A DNA stretch of 64,000 nt from Pseudomonadota bacterium (GTDB lineage: Bacteria > Pseudomonadota > Gammaproteobacteria > Steroidobacterales > GCA-2729495): positions 49,287 through 113,286 of the forward strand of contig CAUJHF010000063.1 of the NCBI GenBank assembly GCA_963204745.1, in the 5' to 3' direction. The notes below the pieces were generated by a model that saw nothing but the letters and a program-made list of their open reading frames with translations, was not told where the DNA came from and made no database searches. Shown piece by piece: positions 38,937-50,068 of this stretch (position 1 is its first letter; each line of letters opens with the position of its first letter). The translations under genes were made by a program, and so were the position numbers.

Positions 38937-40553
38937 ATGAGCTATCTCGCGCTGGCCCGCAAGTGGCGTCCCAAGACCTTCGCTGATGTGGCGGGTCAGG
39001 GCCATGTGGTCCGGGCGCTCGAAAATGCCCTCAGCTCCGGCCGGTTGCATCATGCATTCCTGTTTACCGGTACCCGCGGCATTGGCAAGACCACGATAGC
39101 GCGTATCTTCGTAAAAGCCCTGAATTGCGAGCAGGGTGTCAGTGCGACACCCTGTGGCCAGTGTGGCAGTTGCATTGCGATCGATGCCGGGCGCTTTGTC
39201 GATTTCCTGGAAGTGGATGCCGCTTCGACGACCGGTATCGAAAATATGCGCGAGATACTGGAAAACGCGCAATACACGCCGGCCAGCGGTCGCTTCAAGG
39301 TGTATCTGATCGACGAGGTACACATGCTCTCGAAGAGTGCCTTTAATGGCCTGCTGAAGACGCTCGAAGAGCCGCCACCTCATATGAAGTTTTTGCTTGC
39401 GACGACCGATCCGCAGAAGATTCCGGCCACGGTTCTGTCCCGTTGCCTGCAATTCAATCTGAAACGTCTCCCGCAGGCCGGAATCGTCGAGCGCCTGACC
39501 AGTATCTGTGAGAGTGAAGGCGTGAGTGCCGAGGCTGGTGCACTTCAGCGCCTGGCACGGGCAGCTGCCGGCAGCGTGCGCGATGCCTTGAGTCTGCTCG
39601 ACCAGGCGCTGGCTTTCGGCAATGGCGCTGTCAGGGACAGGGAGGTGGCTGAGATGCTCGGCAGTCTGGATCGCCAGCGGCTCACCAGTCTGCTGGAAGC
39701 ACTGGTGCAAGGTGATGCCCCCGGGCTGATGAACCAGGTTCGCCAGCTCGACGAACTGGTTCCCGACTACGAAGATGTGCTGGCTGGTCTGGCAAGCTTG
39801 CTGCAGCAGATTGCCGTGATCCAGCTGGCCGGGGCAGATGCGGTAGAGGGGGATGAGGACAAGGAACTGCTGATGCGCCTGTCCGCACAGATGCCGGCCG
39901 AAACAGTACAGCTGATGTACCAGATCGCCGTATTGGGTCGCCGCGATCTCTATCTGGCGCCTGATCCGCGTACCGGATTTGAAATGACGCTGCTGCGCGT
40001 GCTGGCCTTCGACCAGCTGGAAAGCCCCGCCGCTGCAGTGACGGTATCGACCGCAGCAGTCAGGCCGCCTGGTGCAAAAGCACCCGCACCGCTTCAGAAG
40101 TCGCCACAGGTGCGAGCTTCGGGCGGCGTTAATGGTGGCGAGATCAGCGACTGGCCCGCCTTTGTCGCCACGCTGGAACTCGATGCTGCTGCACGCCAGC
40201 TGGCGGCCAACTGTGCATTGGCGGCACAGTCACCGACCGAACTGCGGCTCAGTATTGAAAGTCGCAATGCCCACCTGCTGACCGAGAGCCTGAAAGTACG
40301 CGTGACCGCTGCCGTCCAATCTGCTCTCGGTGACGGCCGCAAGCTGGATTTCTCGCTCGACAAGGCCGTGAGTGATACGGCAGCGGCACGACAGGCCCGC
40401 AGCGAAGACGAGCAGCAGCGCAAGGCCCGGGAGGCTATCGCTGCAGACAGCAATGTTCAGGCCATGGGCGAACTGTTCGGGGCAGAAGTTGTCGCCGGGT
40501 CTGTCCGTCCCTCGCCGGCAGCCAGTTCCGGAAAACCAGGCAACAAAAAGTGA
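38937..40553 (+). CDS. dnaX: DNA polymerase III subunit gamma/tau
   Basis: [77 protein letters not shown]. Confidence 0.97.
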   Translation: MSYLALARKWRPKTFADVAGQGHVVRALENALSSGRLHHAFLFTGTRGIGKTTIARIFVKALNCEQGVSATPCGQCGSCIAIDAGRFVDFLEVDAASTTGIENMREILENAQYTPASGRFKVYLIDEVHMLSKSAFNGLLKTLEEPPPHMKFLLATTDPQKIPATVLSRCLQFNLKRLPQAGIVERLTSICESEGVSAEAGALQRLARAAAGSVRDALSLLDQALAFGNGAVRDREVAEMLGSLDRQRLTSLLEALVQGDAPGLMNQVRQLDELVPDYEDVLAGLASLLQQIAVIQLAGADAVEGDEDKELLMRLSAQMPAETVQLMYQIAVLGRRDLYLAPDPRTGFEMTLLRVLAFDQLESPAAAVTVSTAAVRPPGAKAPAPLQKSPQVRASGGVNGGEISDWPAFVATLELDAAARQLAANCALAAQSPTELRLSIESRNAHLLTESLKVRVTAAVQSALGDGRKLDFSLDKAVSDTAAARQARSEDEQQRKAREAIAADSNVQAMGELFGAEVVAGSVRPSPAASSGKPGNKK

Positions 40554-40560
40554 GTGCGAT

Positions 40561-40884
40561 ATGAAAGCCGATCTCGGTCAGTTGATGAAGCAGGCCCAGC
40601 GGATGCAGGAGCAGATGCAGAAGGCCCAGGAAGAGCTTGCCGGCATTGAAGTCAGCGGTGAGGCTGGTGGCGGTCTGGTGAAGATCCGCATGAGCTGCAA
40701 ACATGAAGTACGCGGCATCACGCTCGATCCGGCACTCCTGGGAGAGGATCGAGAAATGCTGGAGGATGTGCTGGTCGCTGCCTTTAATGACGCCTTGCGC
40801 AAGGTCGAGCGTACGAGTCAGGAAAAGCTCGGCGGCATGACTTCGGGGCTCGGCCTGCCGTCGGGTTTCAAGCTGCCGTTCTGA
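40561..40884 (+). CDS. YbaB/EbfC family nucleoid-associated protein
   Basis: [42 protein letters not shown]. Confidence 0.96.
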   Translation: MKADLGQLMKQAQRMQEQMQKAQEELAGIEVSGEAGGGLVKIRMSCKHEVRGITLDPALLGEDREMLEDVLVAAFNDALRKVERTSQEKLGGMTSGLGLPSGFKLPF

Positions 40885-40900
40885 GCGGGTTGCAGTTCGC

Positions 40901-41509
40901 ATGGCATTTACGCCGCTCCTCCAGGACCTGTTGACCGCGCTGCGCTGTCTGCCCGGCGTAGGGCCGAAGTCGTCACAGCGCATTGCTTTTCATCTGCTCG
41001 ACCGCGACCGCGATGGCGCAGGGCGAATCGTTTCGGCCCTGCAGGCAGCCCTGGACAAGGTAGGGCTCTGCGTACGCTGCCGCATGTTTGCCGAGGCCGA
41101 GCTGTGCATGATCTGTGGCGATCTGCGTCGCGACCATGGCCTCGTCTGCGTCGTCGAGACACCGGCTGACGTCGTGGCTGTCGAGGAGTCAGGCAGCTAT
41201 CGCGGCCGGTATTTTGTGCTGATGGGCAGGCTCTCGCCGCTGGATGGCATCGGTCCAGCAGAACTCGGCATCCCGCTGCTTGAGCAACAGCTTGCTGATG
41301 GCGCGACGCGCGAGCTGATTCTGGCCACCAGTGCCACGGTAGAGGGTGAGGCGACCGCCGGTTATCTGGCAGGCATCGCGCAGGAACGCCGGATTCGCGC
41401 CACGCGTATCGCCCACGGTGTGCCCATGGGCGGTGAACTCGAGTATGTGGATGCCGGCACCCTGTCCCACGCCATAGCGGCGCGCACGCGGATCGGCGCT
41501 GATCAGTAG
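40901..41509 (+). CDS. recR: Recombination protein RecR
   Basis: LLTALRCLPGVGPKSSQRIAFHLL; C4 zinc finger CVRCRMFAEAELCMIC; GGELEYVDAGTLSHA. Confidence 0.97.
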   Translation: MAFTPLLQDLLTALRCLPGVGPKSSQRIAFHLLDRDRDGAGRIVSALQAALDKVGLCVRCRMFAEAELCMICGDLRRDHGLVCVVETPADVVAVEESGSYRGRYFVLMGRLSPLDGIGPAELGIPLLEQQLADGATRELILATSATVEGEATAGYLAGIAQERRIRATRIAHGVPMGGELEYVDAGTLSHAIAARTRIGADQ

Positions 41510-42420
41510 GTCTGGCCAGCCGCCTGGTTGGCGAGGTTCATCAGCCGTCGATAGCTCTCGTAGCGTCGGCTGTCTATGAGGCCTTTCAGGGCTGCTTCGC
41601 TCACCGCACAGTCCGGCTCCCGCAGGTGACTGCAGTCCGCAAAGCGACAGTCGCGGCCGGTTGCGCCGATCTCGACGAAACCATGTGCGATGTCGCGCGG
41701 ATCGGGTATGGCTGGAACGAAGTCCCGTACGCCGGGCGTGTCGATTAGGCGACCACCGTTTTCCAGCCGGTACATGATCGAGGCAGTTGTCGTGTGGCGA
41801 CCTTCGTCGCTGGCGGCTGACAGTTGGCCGGTAGCGGTATCGGAACCGGGAACCAGGCGGTTCAGGAGCGAGGACTTGCCGACGCCGGACTGGCCGACGA
41901 GCAGGCCGACGCACTGACCAGACCAGCTCAGCAGCGCGTCAAGGCCTGAGCCTGTAACTGCTGATACCGGAAACAGCCGATAGCCGAGCCTGGAATAGAC
42001 GGCCAGTTCAGCCTCCGGCAGCGCGGCAAGATCGGCCTTGTTCCAGACGATGGCGGCCTGGACACCCATCAGATGTGCGGCGCACAGGTACCGGTCGGTG
42101 ATGAACAGGTCGGGAAGCGGGAGCGCGGCCATGACCACAATCAGATGACTGATATTGGCGGCGATCGTCTCCGGCTTGCTGCCCCTGGGGGGCTGCCGGC
42201 TGAGCTGATTCCTGCGCGGGGCAATGCCACTGATAACCACGGGATCACCGTCAGCAAACGCCTGCCAGTGCACATGGTCCCCGCAGCAGACCTGCAGATG
42301 GCGGCCGCGGACGATATAAGGCAGAGCACTGCCCCCAGCCGTTTCGAGCATGCCGCGCCGGCCATGTGCCGCGATCACGAGGCCGGTTTTGCTAGAATCC
42401 CGCGCGGCGTCAGTTGCCAT
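41503..42420 (-). CDS. rsgA: Ribosome small subunit-dependent GTPase RsgA
   Basis: [66 protein letters not shown]. Confidence 0.95.
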   Translation of the reverse strand: MATDAARDSSKTGLVIAAHGRRGMLETAGGSALPYIVRGRHLQVCCGDHVHWQAFADGDPVVISGIAPRRNQLSRQPPRGSKPETIAANISHLIVVMAALPLPDLFITDRYLCAAHLMGVQAAIVWNKADLAALPEAELAVYSRLGYRLFPVSAVTGSGLDALLSWSGQCVGLLVGQSGVGKSSLLNRLVPGSDTATGQLSAASDEGRHTTTASIMYRLENGGRLIDTPGVRDFVPAIPDPRDIAHGFVEIGATGRDCRFADCSHLREPDCAVSEAALKGLIDSRRYESYRRLMNLANQAAGQTY

Positions 42421-42445
42421 AGTTGTGTTGGGAGAATCCGGGCTG

Positions 42446-43006
42446 ATGAGTGCACCGATGCACAGACTGATCTGGATCGATCTGGAGATGACCGGTCTCG
42501 ATTGCCAGAATGATTCTATCATCGAGATCGCGACGGTCGTCACTGATGCAGATCTGTGCGTCATCGCCGAGGGACCAGTGCTGGCTATTCATCAGAGCGA
42601 CGCGGCGCTCGCGCGGATGGATGAGTGGAATACCCGGCAGCATGGCAGGTCCGGTCTGACCGACCGGGTGCGGTTGAGCGCGGTTACGGCTGCGCAGGCC
42701 GAGCAGCAGACACTGGCTTTTCTGGCTGAGCACCTGGCGCCGAAAACCTCGCCAATGTGTGGCAACAGCATCTGTCAGGATCGCCGCTTCATGGCGCGTG
42801 AGATGCCGACGCTGGAGGCCTTCTTTCATTACCGCAACCTGGATGTGTCCACGCTCAAGATCCTTGCCGGGTTGTGGGCGCCGGCGGCGCTGGAGGGTGT
42901 TGTCAAGAACACCGAGCATCTGGCGCTCGCCGACATTCACGAATCGATAGCGGAACTTCGACACTACCGGGCGCAGTTGCTGAAGCTGCCGATCGCAGCC
43001 AGCTGA
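42446..43006 (+). CDS. orn: Oligoribonuclease
   Basis: [53 protein letters not shown]. Confidence 0.97.
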   Translation: MSAPMHRLIWIDLEMTGLDCQNDSIIEIATVVTDADLCVIAEGPVLAIHQSDAALARMDEWNTRQHGRSGLTDRVRLSAVTAAQAEQQTLAFLAEHLAPKTSPMCGNSICQDRRFMAREMPTLEAFFHYRNLDVSTLKILAGLWAPAALEGVVKNTEHLALADIHESIAELRHYRAQLLKLPIAAS

Positions 43007-43032
43007 AGGCAGGGTTGGTTGCCGGAGCTGTT

Positions 43033-43408
43033 TCAGGCTGCTGCGACGAACAGGCCGATGATGCAAACCAGACTTGCGACCCAGGCCAGCGAGCGCAGGG
43101 TAGCGCGGTCGGCGATATAGAAGATGCCATAGGGGATGCGCGCGGCAACGTAGCCGAGCGCCAGCATGTCGATGGTGGGCTGAGCTGCGCCAGCCAGATG
43201 CGCGATGATCACGCCGGCAGCAAAGGGTGGGAAGCTTTCGTAAGAGTTGGCTTGCGCCCAGTTGGCACGCTGCCGCCAGCCCTGCAGGCTGGCCAGATAA
43301 TCGCGCGGCCGGGCATTGTCGAAGTTCCTGGCCCCGCCTTTCGCAATACCGGCCCAGACGATCGGCATGAGTATTGACACGAGTACGCACCAGTATGCTG
43401 TGGTCATC
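43033..43408 (-). CDS. MAPEG-family membrane protein
   Basis: Four TM; RPRDYLASLQGWRQRANWAQANSYESFPPFAAGVIIAH. Confidence 0.8.
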
Positions 43409-43447
43409 TCCGGTCTCCCCATAGTCTCTGCAGCAGTGGACGAGACG

Positions 43448-45817
43448 CTATACGGTTTTCCCTGCCAGAAAAAGCCACGTCTCAATAACGGTATCCGGGT
43501 TCAGGGAAATGCTGCTGATGCCTTCCGTGATCAACCAGCGGGCGAAGTCCGGGTGATCGGATGGACCCTGTCCACAGATACCGATGTACTTGCCTTCCTG
43601 TTTGCAGGCATCGATGGCCATCTTGATCAGAATCCGGACCGATTCATCGCGTTCATCGAACAGGTCGGCGATCAGGCCTGAGTCGCGGTCCAATCCCAGC
43701 GTGAGCTGCGTGAGGTCGTTTGAGCCGATCGACATGCCGTCGAAGTACTGCAGATACTGGTGCGCCAGCAGCGCATTGGTCGGAAGCTCGCACATCATGA
43801 TCAGGCGCAGGCCGTTCTCACCGCGTCGCAACCCGTTCTCGGCCAGCAGCTCGGTGACGCGTCTGGCTTCGCTGACGCTGCGTACGAAGGGCACCATGAC
43901 TTCGACATTGGTCAGTCCCATGTCATTGCGTACACGGCGCAAGGCGCGGCATTCGAGTTCAAAGCAGGGCTTGAAGCTGTCGGATACATAACGTGAAGCG
44001 CCGCGAAAACCGAGCATCGGATTTTCTTCGTGGGGTTCGTACTGCTTGCCGCCGATCAGATTCGCGTACTCGTTCGACTTGAAGTCGGACAGGCGGACGA
44101 TCACCGGGTTGGGAGCGAAAGCGGCGGCGATGGTGCTGATGCCTTCCGTCAGGCGGGCGACGAAATACTCGACCGGATCGGCATAACCTGCCGAATGCTC
44201 CCGCACGATCTCCTTGAGGTCAGGCGGCAGGTGGGCATAGTCGAGAATGGCCTTAGGGTGTACGCCGATCATGCGGTTGACAATGAACTCAAGCCGCGCA
44301 AGACCGATGCCCTGGTTCGGGAGGCTGGAAAAATCGAAGGCGCAATCCGGATTGCCGACGTTCATCATGATCTTGACCGGCAGCTGTGGCAGGCTGGCAA
44401 GTTCGATCTTCTGCTGCTCGTAGTCGAGGATGCCATCGTAAACCAGGCCCTCGTCGCCTTCTGCGCAGGACACTGTCACCAGCGTGCCGTCCTTGATCAG
44501 GCTCGTGGCGTCGCCGCAGCCGACCACGGCGGGAATGCCGAGTTCGCGCGCAATGATCGCCGCATGACAGGTGCGTCCACCGCGGTTGGTGACGATGGCC
44601 GAGGCGCGCTTCATGACCGGTTCCCAGTCCGGATCCGTCATGTCGGCGACCAGCACGTCGCCATCCCGCACCAGGCCCATCTTTGCCGTACTCGAAATAA
44701 TGCGAGCCGGCCCGGCACCGATGCGCTGTCCGATGCTTCGTCCGCGGACGAGCACTTTTGAGTGGCCTTTCAGCCGGTAGCGCAGCAGCGTATTGCCGGA
44801 GCGACTCTGTACGGTTTCCGGGCGCGCCTGCAGCAGGTAGATCTGTCCGTCGCGTCCATCCTTGCCCCATTCGATATCCATCGGGCAGTTGTAGTGCGAT
44901 TCGATCACGAGCGCATAGCGGGCCAGCGTCTCGACGTCCTGGTCCGTGAGTGAGAAGCGGGCAGAGTCGGCCGGTGCCACGTCTTCCGTACGGACCGTTC
45001 GTCCCGGTTCCGGCTGGTCATTGAAGACCATGCGGACTTTCTTGGTACCGAGCTTGCGGCGCAGGATGGCCTGGTGGCCGCTTTTCAGCGCTGGTTTGTA
45101 GACATAGAACTCGTCGGGGTTTACCGCCCCCTGGACAACGGTCTCTCCGAGCCCCCACGCCGAGGTAATGAATACGACATCGCGGAAACCGGACTCGGTA
45201 TCAAGCGTGAACATGACGCCGCTGGAGCCAAGATCAGAGCGCACCATATGCTGTACACCGACCGAAAGCGCCACCAGCTTGTGGTCGAAGTTCTGGTGTA
45301 CGCGGTAGGCGATGGCGCGGTCGTTGTACAGCGACGCAAATACATGATGTACGGCTTCAATCAGCCTGGGCAGGCCACGGATGTTGAGAAACGTTTCTTG
45401 CTGGCCGGCAAAGGATGCCTCGGGCAGGTCTTCGGCCGTTGCCGACGAACGTACAGCAACGGCCATATCCGCCGCTTGCCCGCTGCTCATCGTCATCCAT
45501 GCGGATTCGATGGCGGTCAGCAGCGTCGGCGGCAGTGGTGTACCGAGTATCCAGTCACGAATGGTTTTCCCGCAGCGGGTCAGTTGTTCGATGTTGTCTA
45601 CATCGAGATCACTGAGCAGTTTGTCGATGCGCACATCAAGGCCGTCCTGGGCCAGGAATTCACGGTAGGCGTGTGCAGTCGTGGCAAACCCGCCAGGTAC
45701 ACGAACGTCCAGCGCCGATAGTTGGCCGATCATTTCGCCGAGCGAGGCGTTCTTGCCGCCGACACGATGGATGTCGGTGAGCCGCAGCGATTGCATGGGG
45801 ATTACGTACGGTTCCAT
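43448..45817 (-). CDS. ppsA: Phosphoenolpyruvate synthase
   Basis: [81 protein letters not shown]. Confidence 0.97.
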   Translation of the reverse strand: MEPYVIPMQSLRLTDIHRVGGKNASLGEMIGQLSALDVRVPGGFATTAHAYREFLAQDGLDVRIDKLLSDLDVDNIEQLTRCGKTIRDWILGTPLPPTLLTAIESAWMTMSSGQAADMAVAVRSSATAEDLPEASFAGQQETFLNIRGLPRLIEAVHHVFASLYNDRAIAYRVHQNFDHKLVALSVGVQHMVRSDLGSSGVMFTLDTESGFRDVVFITSAWGLGETVVQGAVNPDEFYVYKPALKSGHQAILRRKLGTKKVRMVFNDQPEPGRTVRTEDVAPADSARFSLTDQDVETLARYALVIESHYNCPMDIEWGKDGRDGQIYLLQARPETVQSRSGNTLLRYRLKGHSKVLVRGRSIGQRIGAGPARIISSTAKMGLVRDGDVLVADMTDPDWEPVMKRASAIVTNRGGRTCHAAIIARELGIPAVVGCGDATSLIKDGTLVTVSCAEGDEGLVYDGILDYEQQKIELASLPQLPVKIMMNVGNPDCAFDFSSLPNQGIGLARLEFIVNRMIGVHPKAILDYAHLPPDLKEIVREHSAGYADPVEYFVARLTEGISTIAAAFAPNPVIVRLSDFKSNEYANLIGGKQYEPHEENPMLGFRGASRYVSDSFKPCFELECRALRRVRNDMGLTNVEVMVPFVRSVSEARRVTELLAENGLRRGENGLRLIMMCELPTNALLAHQYLQYFDGMSIGSNDLTQLTLGLDRDSGLIADLFDERDESVRILIKMAIDACKQEGKYIGICGQGPSDHPDFARWLITEGISSISLNPDTVIETWLFLAGKTV

Positions 45818-45878
45818 TTGCCTCCAATGTCCGGACCGTCCATGATCGGCCCACTACAGCCAACGATGTCAGTCCGTC

Positions 45879-46718
45879 ATGAACCAGAAAAGCATCAATC
45901 GACGCGTCGTATTTTTTCTGTCGGACCAGACCGGAGTGACCGCAGAAACCCTCGGCCGCAGCCTGTTGACGCAGTTCGAAGAATACGAATTCGACCAAGT
46001 GACTGTGCCATTTATCGATACTGTTGACAAGGCGGATGAAACGCTGCGGCGTATCAGCGCCGCAGTTAGCGAAACAGGCAACAGGCCTATCATTTTCAGC
46101 ACGCTGGTGCATGACCATGTCCGCGAGCGCTTCGCCGGAGTCAACGGATTGTTCCTCGATTTCTTTGCCACCTATTTGGGACCCATGGAGCGCGAGTTGC
46201 TGGTTCGTTCCTCGCATACTTCGGGTCGCGCCCATGGCATGAAAGATACCGGGAGTTACGACCGGCGCATGGAGGCCACCAACTTTGCGCTCAACAACGA
46301 TGACGGTGCGCGCACGAATGACTATGCGCGTGCAGATGTGGTCCTGCTGGGCGTCTCCCGCTCCGGCAAGACGCCGACCTGCCTGTATCTGGCGCTGACT
46401 TACGGTGTTTTTGCGGCCAACTATCCCCTGTCTGAAGACGAGTTTGAAACGGGGCGTCTGCCCAAGGTGCTCGAGCCATATCGTCACAAGCTGTTCGGGC
46501 TGAGCATCTCGCCGGAACGTCTGCAACAGATCCGTCGTGAGCGGCGTCCGGAGGGCCGTTATGCCTCATCCGAACAGGTGCGCTACGAACTTCGGGGTGC
46601 GGAGGCGTTGTACAGCCGTTATCAGATCGCCTGGGTAGATACCACCCAGTTTTCCATTGAGGAAATCGCCAGCCGGATTCTCAGCACGACGGGTATCGAG
46701 AGGCGGGCTGGTCGATAG
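45879..46718 (+). CDS. ppsR: PEP synthase regulatory kinase/phosphorylase (PSRP)
   Basis: VFFLSDQTGVTAETLGRSLLTQF; GVSRSGKTPTCLYLAL; divergent from ppsA. Confidence 0.95.
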   Translation: MNQKSINRRVVFFLSDQTGVTAETLGRSLLTQFEEYEFDQVTVPFIDTVDKADETLRRISAAVSETGNRPIIFSTLVHDHVRERFAGVNGLFLDFFATYLGPMERELLVRSSHTSGRAHGMKDTGSYDRRMEATNFALNNDDGARTNDYARADVVLLGVSRSGKTPTCLYLALTYGVFAANYPLSEDEFETGRLPKVLEPYRHKLFGLSISPERLQQIRRERRPEGRYASSEQVRYELRGAEALYSRYQIAWVDTTQFSIEEIASRILSTTGIERRAGR

Positions 46719-46732
46719 TCGGCCGCACGGCT

Positions 46733-48379
46733 TCAGATCTGGCCTGTGGGCGCGTCGAGTCCGGTGAAGTGGCTGATGCGTGCCAGTTCCGCCGCAAGCC
46801 GGCCAAGCGGTTGGAGGACCTTTGCCGACGCCTGGTCGATCGTTGCCTGGTCACGGACATGGTGTTCCAGGTAAACACGCAGCGTTGCGCCGGAGGTGCC
46901 GGTGCCGGACAAGCGGTAGACGATCCTTGCACCGTTATTGAACACCAGCCGGATGCCCTGATGGGCGGACTCGCTGCCGTCGACCGGATCGTGGTAATGG
47001 AAATCGTCGGCAGTTTCTATTTGCGCACTGCCGATCTTTTTGCCGGACAAGCCGGGTAATGTGTCGCGAAGCGCCTTGACCAGTGCGTTGGCAGCTGCCG
47101 TATCGGCCGTAAAGTAATCCTGGCGTTGAAAGTGATGGCGACCATAGTGGCGCCAGTGCTCGCTGGCAATTTCCTTCAGGCTGCGGTTCTGTGCAGCGAG
47201 CAGGTTGATCCAGACCAGCACGGCCCACAGACCATCCTTTTCGCGGACATGTGCCGAGCTGGTGCCGAAACTTTCTTCTCCGCAGAGCCCGATCAGTCCT
47301 GCTTCGAGCAGATTGCAGAAGAATCGCCAGCCGGTCGGCGTTTCGTAGCAGGGGATACCGAGTTCGGCCGCAACCACATCAAGAGCCCGGCTGGTCGGCA
47401 TCGAACGTGCCGCACCAGGCACGCCGCCCCGATAGCCCGGCAGGAGCGGTAATGATGCGAGCATCATTGCCACGCTGTCCCCCGGTGACAGGAAAAAGTC
47501 CGGGCCAAGAATCATGTTCCGGTCACCGTCGCCGTCCGAAGCGGCCAGCAGGTCCGCTGAATCCGGTCTCAAGGACTCGGCAACCAGCTCCGCCGCATCG
47601 ATCGGATTCGGGTCCGGATGCAGTCCACCGAAGTCTGGCAGGGGCTCTCCGCGCAGCACGCTGTCGGGTGGACAGCCGAGCAGATCGACGAAAATCCTGT
47701 GTGCATAAGGCCCTGTGACGCCGTGCATGGCGTCAAAGCGGATGCGATGCCCTGCCTTGAGCCATGCGCGGATCGCCCGGAAATCGAACAGGGTCTGCAT
47801 CAGCGTGGCATAGGCAGCAGTCGGGTCGATCACCTCGACGTGAATTCCGCACAGGTCTGTCACGCCGATACGGTTCAGATCGGTGGCGGCCAGGCTGGCG
47901 ATGCGGTACCCACTGAGTTGCTGACTGGCCCTGAATACTGCTTCAGTCACCTGTTCAGTTGCCTGTCCGCCGGTCGGTGTATTGAACTTCAGGCCAAAGT
48001 CACCGTCCGGCCCGCCGGGGTTGTGGCTGGCGGTCAGAATGAATCCGGCCGCTGCCGAATACTTCCTGATCACCAGCGATGCCGCCGGGGTCGACAGCAG
48101 ACCGTTCTGTCCAACGATCACTTCCCGGATGCCATTGGCAGCGGCGATGCGGATGATGGTCTGTATCGCGTCGTAGTTGTGGTATCTCCCGTCACCGCCG
48201 ATTACCAGACGCGACCCATCCGGCAGCTTCAGCGTATCGAAGATGGCCTGCACGAAGCACTCAAGATAGTGCGGCTGACTGAACACGCTGACCTTTTTGC
48301 GCAGGCCGGCGGTCCCGGGCCGCTGATCCTGAAAAGGCGCGCAGCTGATATGCGTGATGTCAAGCGTGGACACGATCAC
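46733..48379 (-). CDS. pgm: Alpha-D-glucose phosphate-specific phosphoglucomutase
   Basis: RPGTAGLRKKV; ILTASHNPGGPDGDFGLKFN; SDGDGDRNMI; CGEESFGTSSAHVREKDGLWAVL; probable GTG start. Confidence 0.94.
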   Translation of the reverse strand: MIVSTLDITHISCAPFQDQRPGTAGLRKKVSVFSQPHYLECFVQAIFDTLKLPDGSRLVIGGDGRYHNYDAIQTIIRIAAANGIREVIVGQNGLLSTPAASLVIRKYSAAAGFILTASHNPGGPDGDFGLKFNTPTGGQATEQVTEAVFRASQQLSGYRIASLAATDLNRIGVTDLCGIHVEVIDPTAAYATLMQTLFDFRAIRAWLKAGHRIRFDAMHGVTGPYAHRIFVDLLGCPPDSVLRGEPLPDFGGLHPDPNPIDAAELVAESLRPDSADLLAASDGDGDRNMILGPDFFLSPGDSVAMMLASLPLLPGYRGGVPGAARSMPTSRALDVVAAELGIPCYETPTGWRFFCNLLEAGLIGLCGEESFGTSSAHVREKDGLWAVLVWINLLAAQNRSLKEIASEHWRHYGRHHFQRQDYFTADTAAANALVKALRDTLPGLSGKKIGSAQIETADDFHYHDPVDGSESAHQGIRLVFNNGARIVYRLSGTGTSGATLRVYLEHHVRDQATIDQASAKVLQPLGRLAAELARISHFTGLDAPTGQI

Positions 48380-48408
48380 AGACCCCGTTGAAATTTGCTT
48401 TAGTGTTG

Positions 48409-48942
48409 GACATGTATCCTGAAAAAAGTGTGCATGAACCACCGTGCTATAGTCAAAACGTGATTACGGACAGCTACATCGTTCCACAATGTATCGTTGC
48501 GCCACGTAGCCTCGGCGCACTGATGGCCTTGTATGAAGGCAACTTCATCAAGCTGGCCGGGCTCGTGCCCGTGCTCCCCCCGGATCGGCCAGCCGTCGCA
48601 TGCACGGCGGTGTCTACATCCGTTCATGATCTGGATCTGCACCTCAGCGTCGATGCCGCAACCCGTTATACGCTGGATCTGCGTCTCAGTTACCGCTTTG
48701 ATGATCCGGGTGGTTGCGTGGCTGATCCGGATCTGCGCATGCGGGTCTATCTTGATGCGCGCATGGTTGAAGTGCTGGGCTGGATCAATGCGCCGCGACA
48801 CGAAGCGCTGCGGCAGTTGATGAAGGACAGTTCCGGTGAGCTCGACCGTCGCTGGTCGAAGAACATCATGCTCGGCAAATGGCTGGACTACCTGCACGAG
48901 ATGGGGCACCGGTTCCGGGCCTCAGCATCCGTCGCAGCTTGA
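48409..48942 (+). CDS. DUF1249 (YqiB-like) family protein
   Basis: SLGALMALYEGNFIKLAGLVP; DLRMRVYLDARMVEVLGW; start uncertain. Confidence 0.75.
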   Translation, partial: DMYPEKSVHEPPCYSQNVITDSYIVPQCIVAPRSLGALMALYEGNFIKLAGLVPVLPPDRPAVACTAVSTSVHDLDLHLSVDAATRYTLDLRLSYRFDDPGGCVADPDLRMRVYLDARMVEVLGWINAPRHEALRQLMKDSSGELDRRWSKNIMLGKWLDYLHEMGHRFRASASVAA

Positions 48943-49021
48943 GAAACTGTCGATTGCTTCACCGTCGCTACGCGCGGACTTGGTTAAATTTGAGCGTGGA
49001 TCTTCAGGTCTGCAGCGTCGA

Positions 49022-50068
49022 ATGGCATCCATTGCCCAGCAACTGCTTTTGCGCCGAAAGCCCGCCGAGGACGAGCGGCTCCTGCAGCTGTTCTGGAATC
49101 GCGCCGAGCTGAAGCGTGAATTCGCCCGCTTGCAGCGCGATCGGGACTGCCTTGCCGATCAACTGCGCCAGCAAGAAGGCTCTACCCTGCGGTGGCAGCA
49201 GCGTCTGGAGCAGCTTGAAGGTCTGCTGGCCGACCCGGAGCGAGCTGCCAACGCGGCCGTTTTTTTTCAGCTGCGTGGCGTCTGGCAGTACTGCCGGCGG
49301 CGCCTTGCCCGCCTCGCGCGAGACCTCGGGGCGCGTCAGCAGGACGCTGAACTGCGGCGGGAGACGGCACGTTTTGAAGAGCATCGCAAGATCGCCCTGG
49401 CATCCATCGAGCAGCGTCTGGTGCCGCTGATTGAACGGCGTATCTCAATTGAGGCCGAGCTGCATGGTATGCGGCTGCAACTGGTGAAACTGACCAGTTT
49501 CTGGAAGCTGCTGGCTCGTCGCCGTTGTGAGCACGCGCAGTCGGTGCTGGAGTCGGCGCTGGCCGGCGTCCAGTCGCAGATCGATCGCTATGAAAAAGCC
49601 CGACACGAGAAGCTCAACGAGTCCGTGACCCAGGCAGCTACCATCGGCACGGACAGCAAGCGGATTGTGAATCTCTCTGTTATCGCGCTGGCCCAGGAGC
49701 TGGTCGTGCAGCTGACCACCCACAACGTCGCCCAGATGGCGCGCGATGCATCGCTGCGCCAGGTCGGCGATATGCGGTATGGCGACCTGCCTGCCTGTCA
49801 CCAGACGGGGCAGCTGGTCGCAAAGGTTCTGCAGCGCCTTGATGAACTTGACGACCTGCCAGTATTCGTGCGGGCGCGGGCAGAGTACCTGCGGCGGCAG
49901 GCGGAATATTTGCGTGATGCAGATACTGTGCCGATCGCTGCCTCCTGTGCGGAGATCCCGCTGCAGCTGACAGCAGGCGACAGCCCGGCACCAGCCAGTG
50001 ATCGCAGGCTGTCAGTCAACGTGCTCGGCGAGGAGTATTGGGAGATCTATTCGGTGCTCCTGCATTAG
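49022..50068 (+). CDS. Coiled-coil protein of unknown function
   Basis: Long ORF rich in R/E/Q/L heptad-like patterns (RRKPAEDERLLQLFWNRAELKREFARLQRDRDCLADQLRQQE); start uncertain. Confidence 0.7.
   Translation: MASIAQQLLLRRKPAEDERLLQLFWNRAELKREFARLQRDRDCLADQLRQQEGSTLRWQQRLEQLEGLLADPERAANAAVFFQLRGVWQYCRRRLARLARDLGARQQDAELRRETARFEEHRKIALASIEQRLVPLIERRISIEAELHGMRLQLVKLTSFWKLLARRRCEHAQSVLESALAGVQSQIDRYEKARHEKLNESVTQAATIGTDSKRIVNLSVIALAQELVVQLTTHNVAQMARDASLRQVGDMRYGDLPACHQTGQLVAKVLQRLDELDDLPVFVRARAEYLRRQAEYLRDADTVPIAASCAEIPLQLTAGDSPAPASDRRLSVNVLGEEYWEIYSVLLH

Noticed and set aside
39950-40553. Programmed frameshift in dnaX producing a separate gamma subunit
   Set aside because: No A AAA AAG-type slippery heptamer was seen at a suitable position; the only A-run is at the extreme 3' end.
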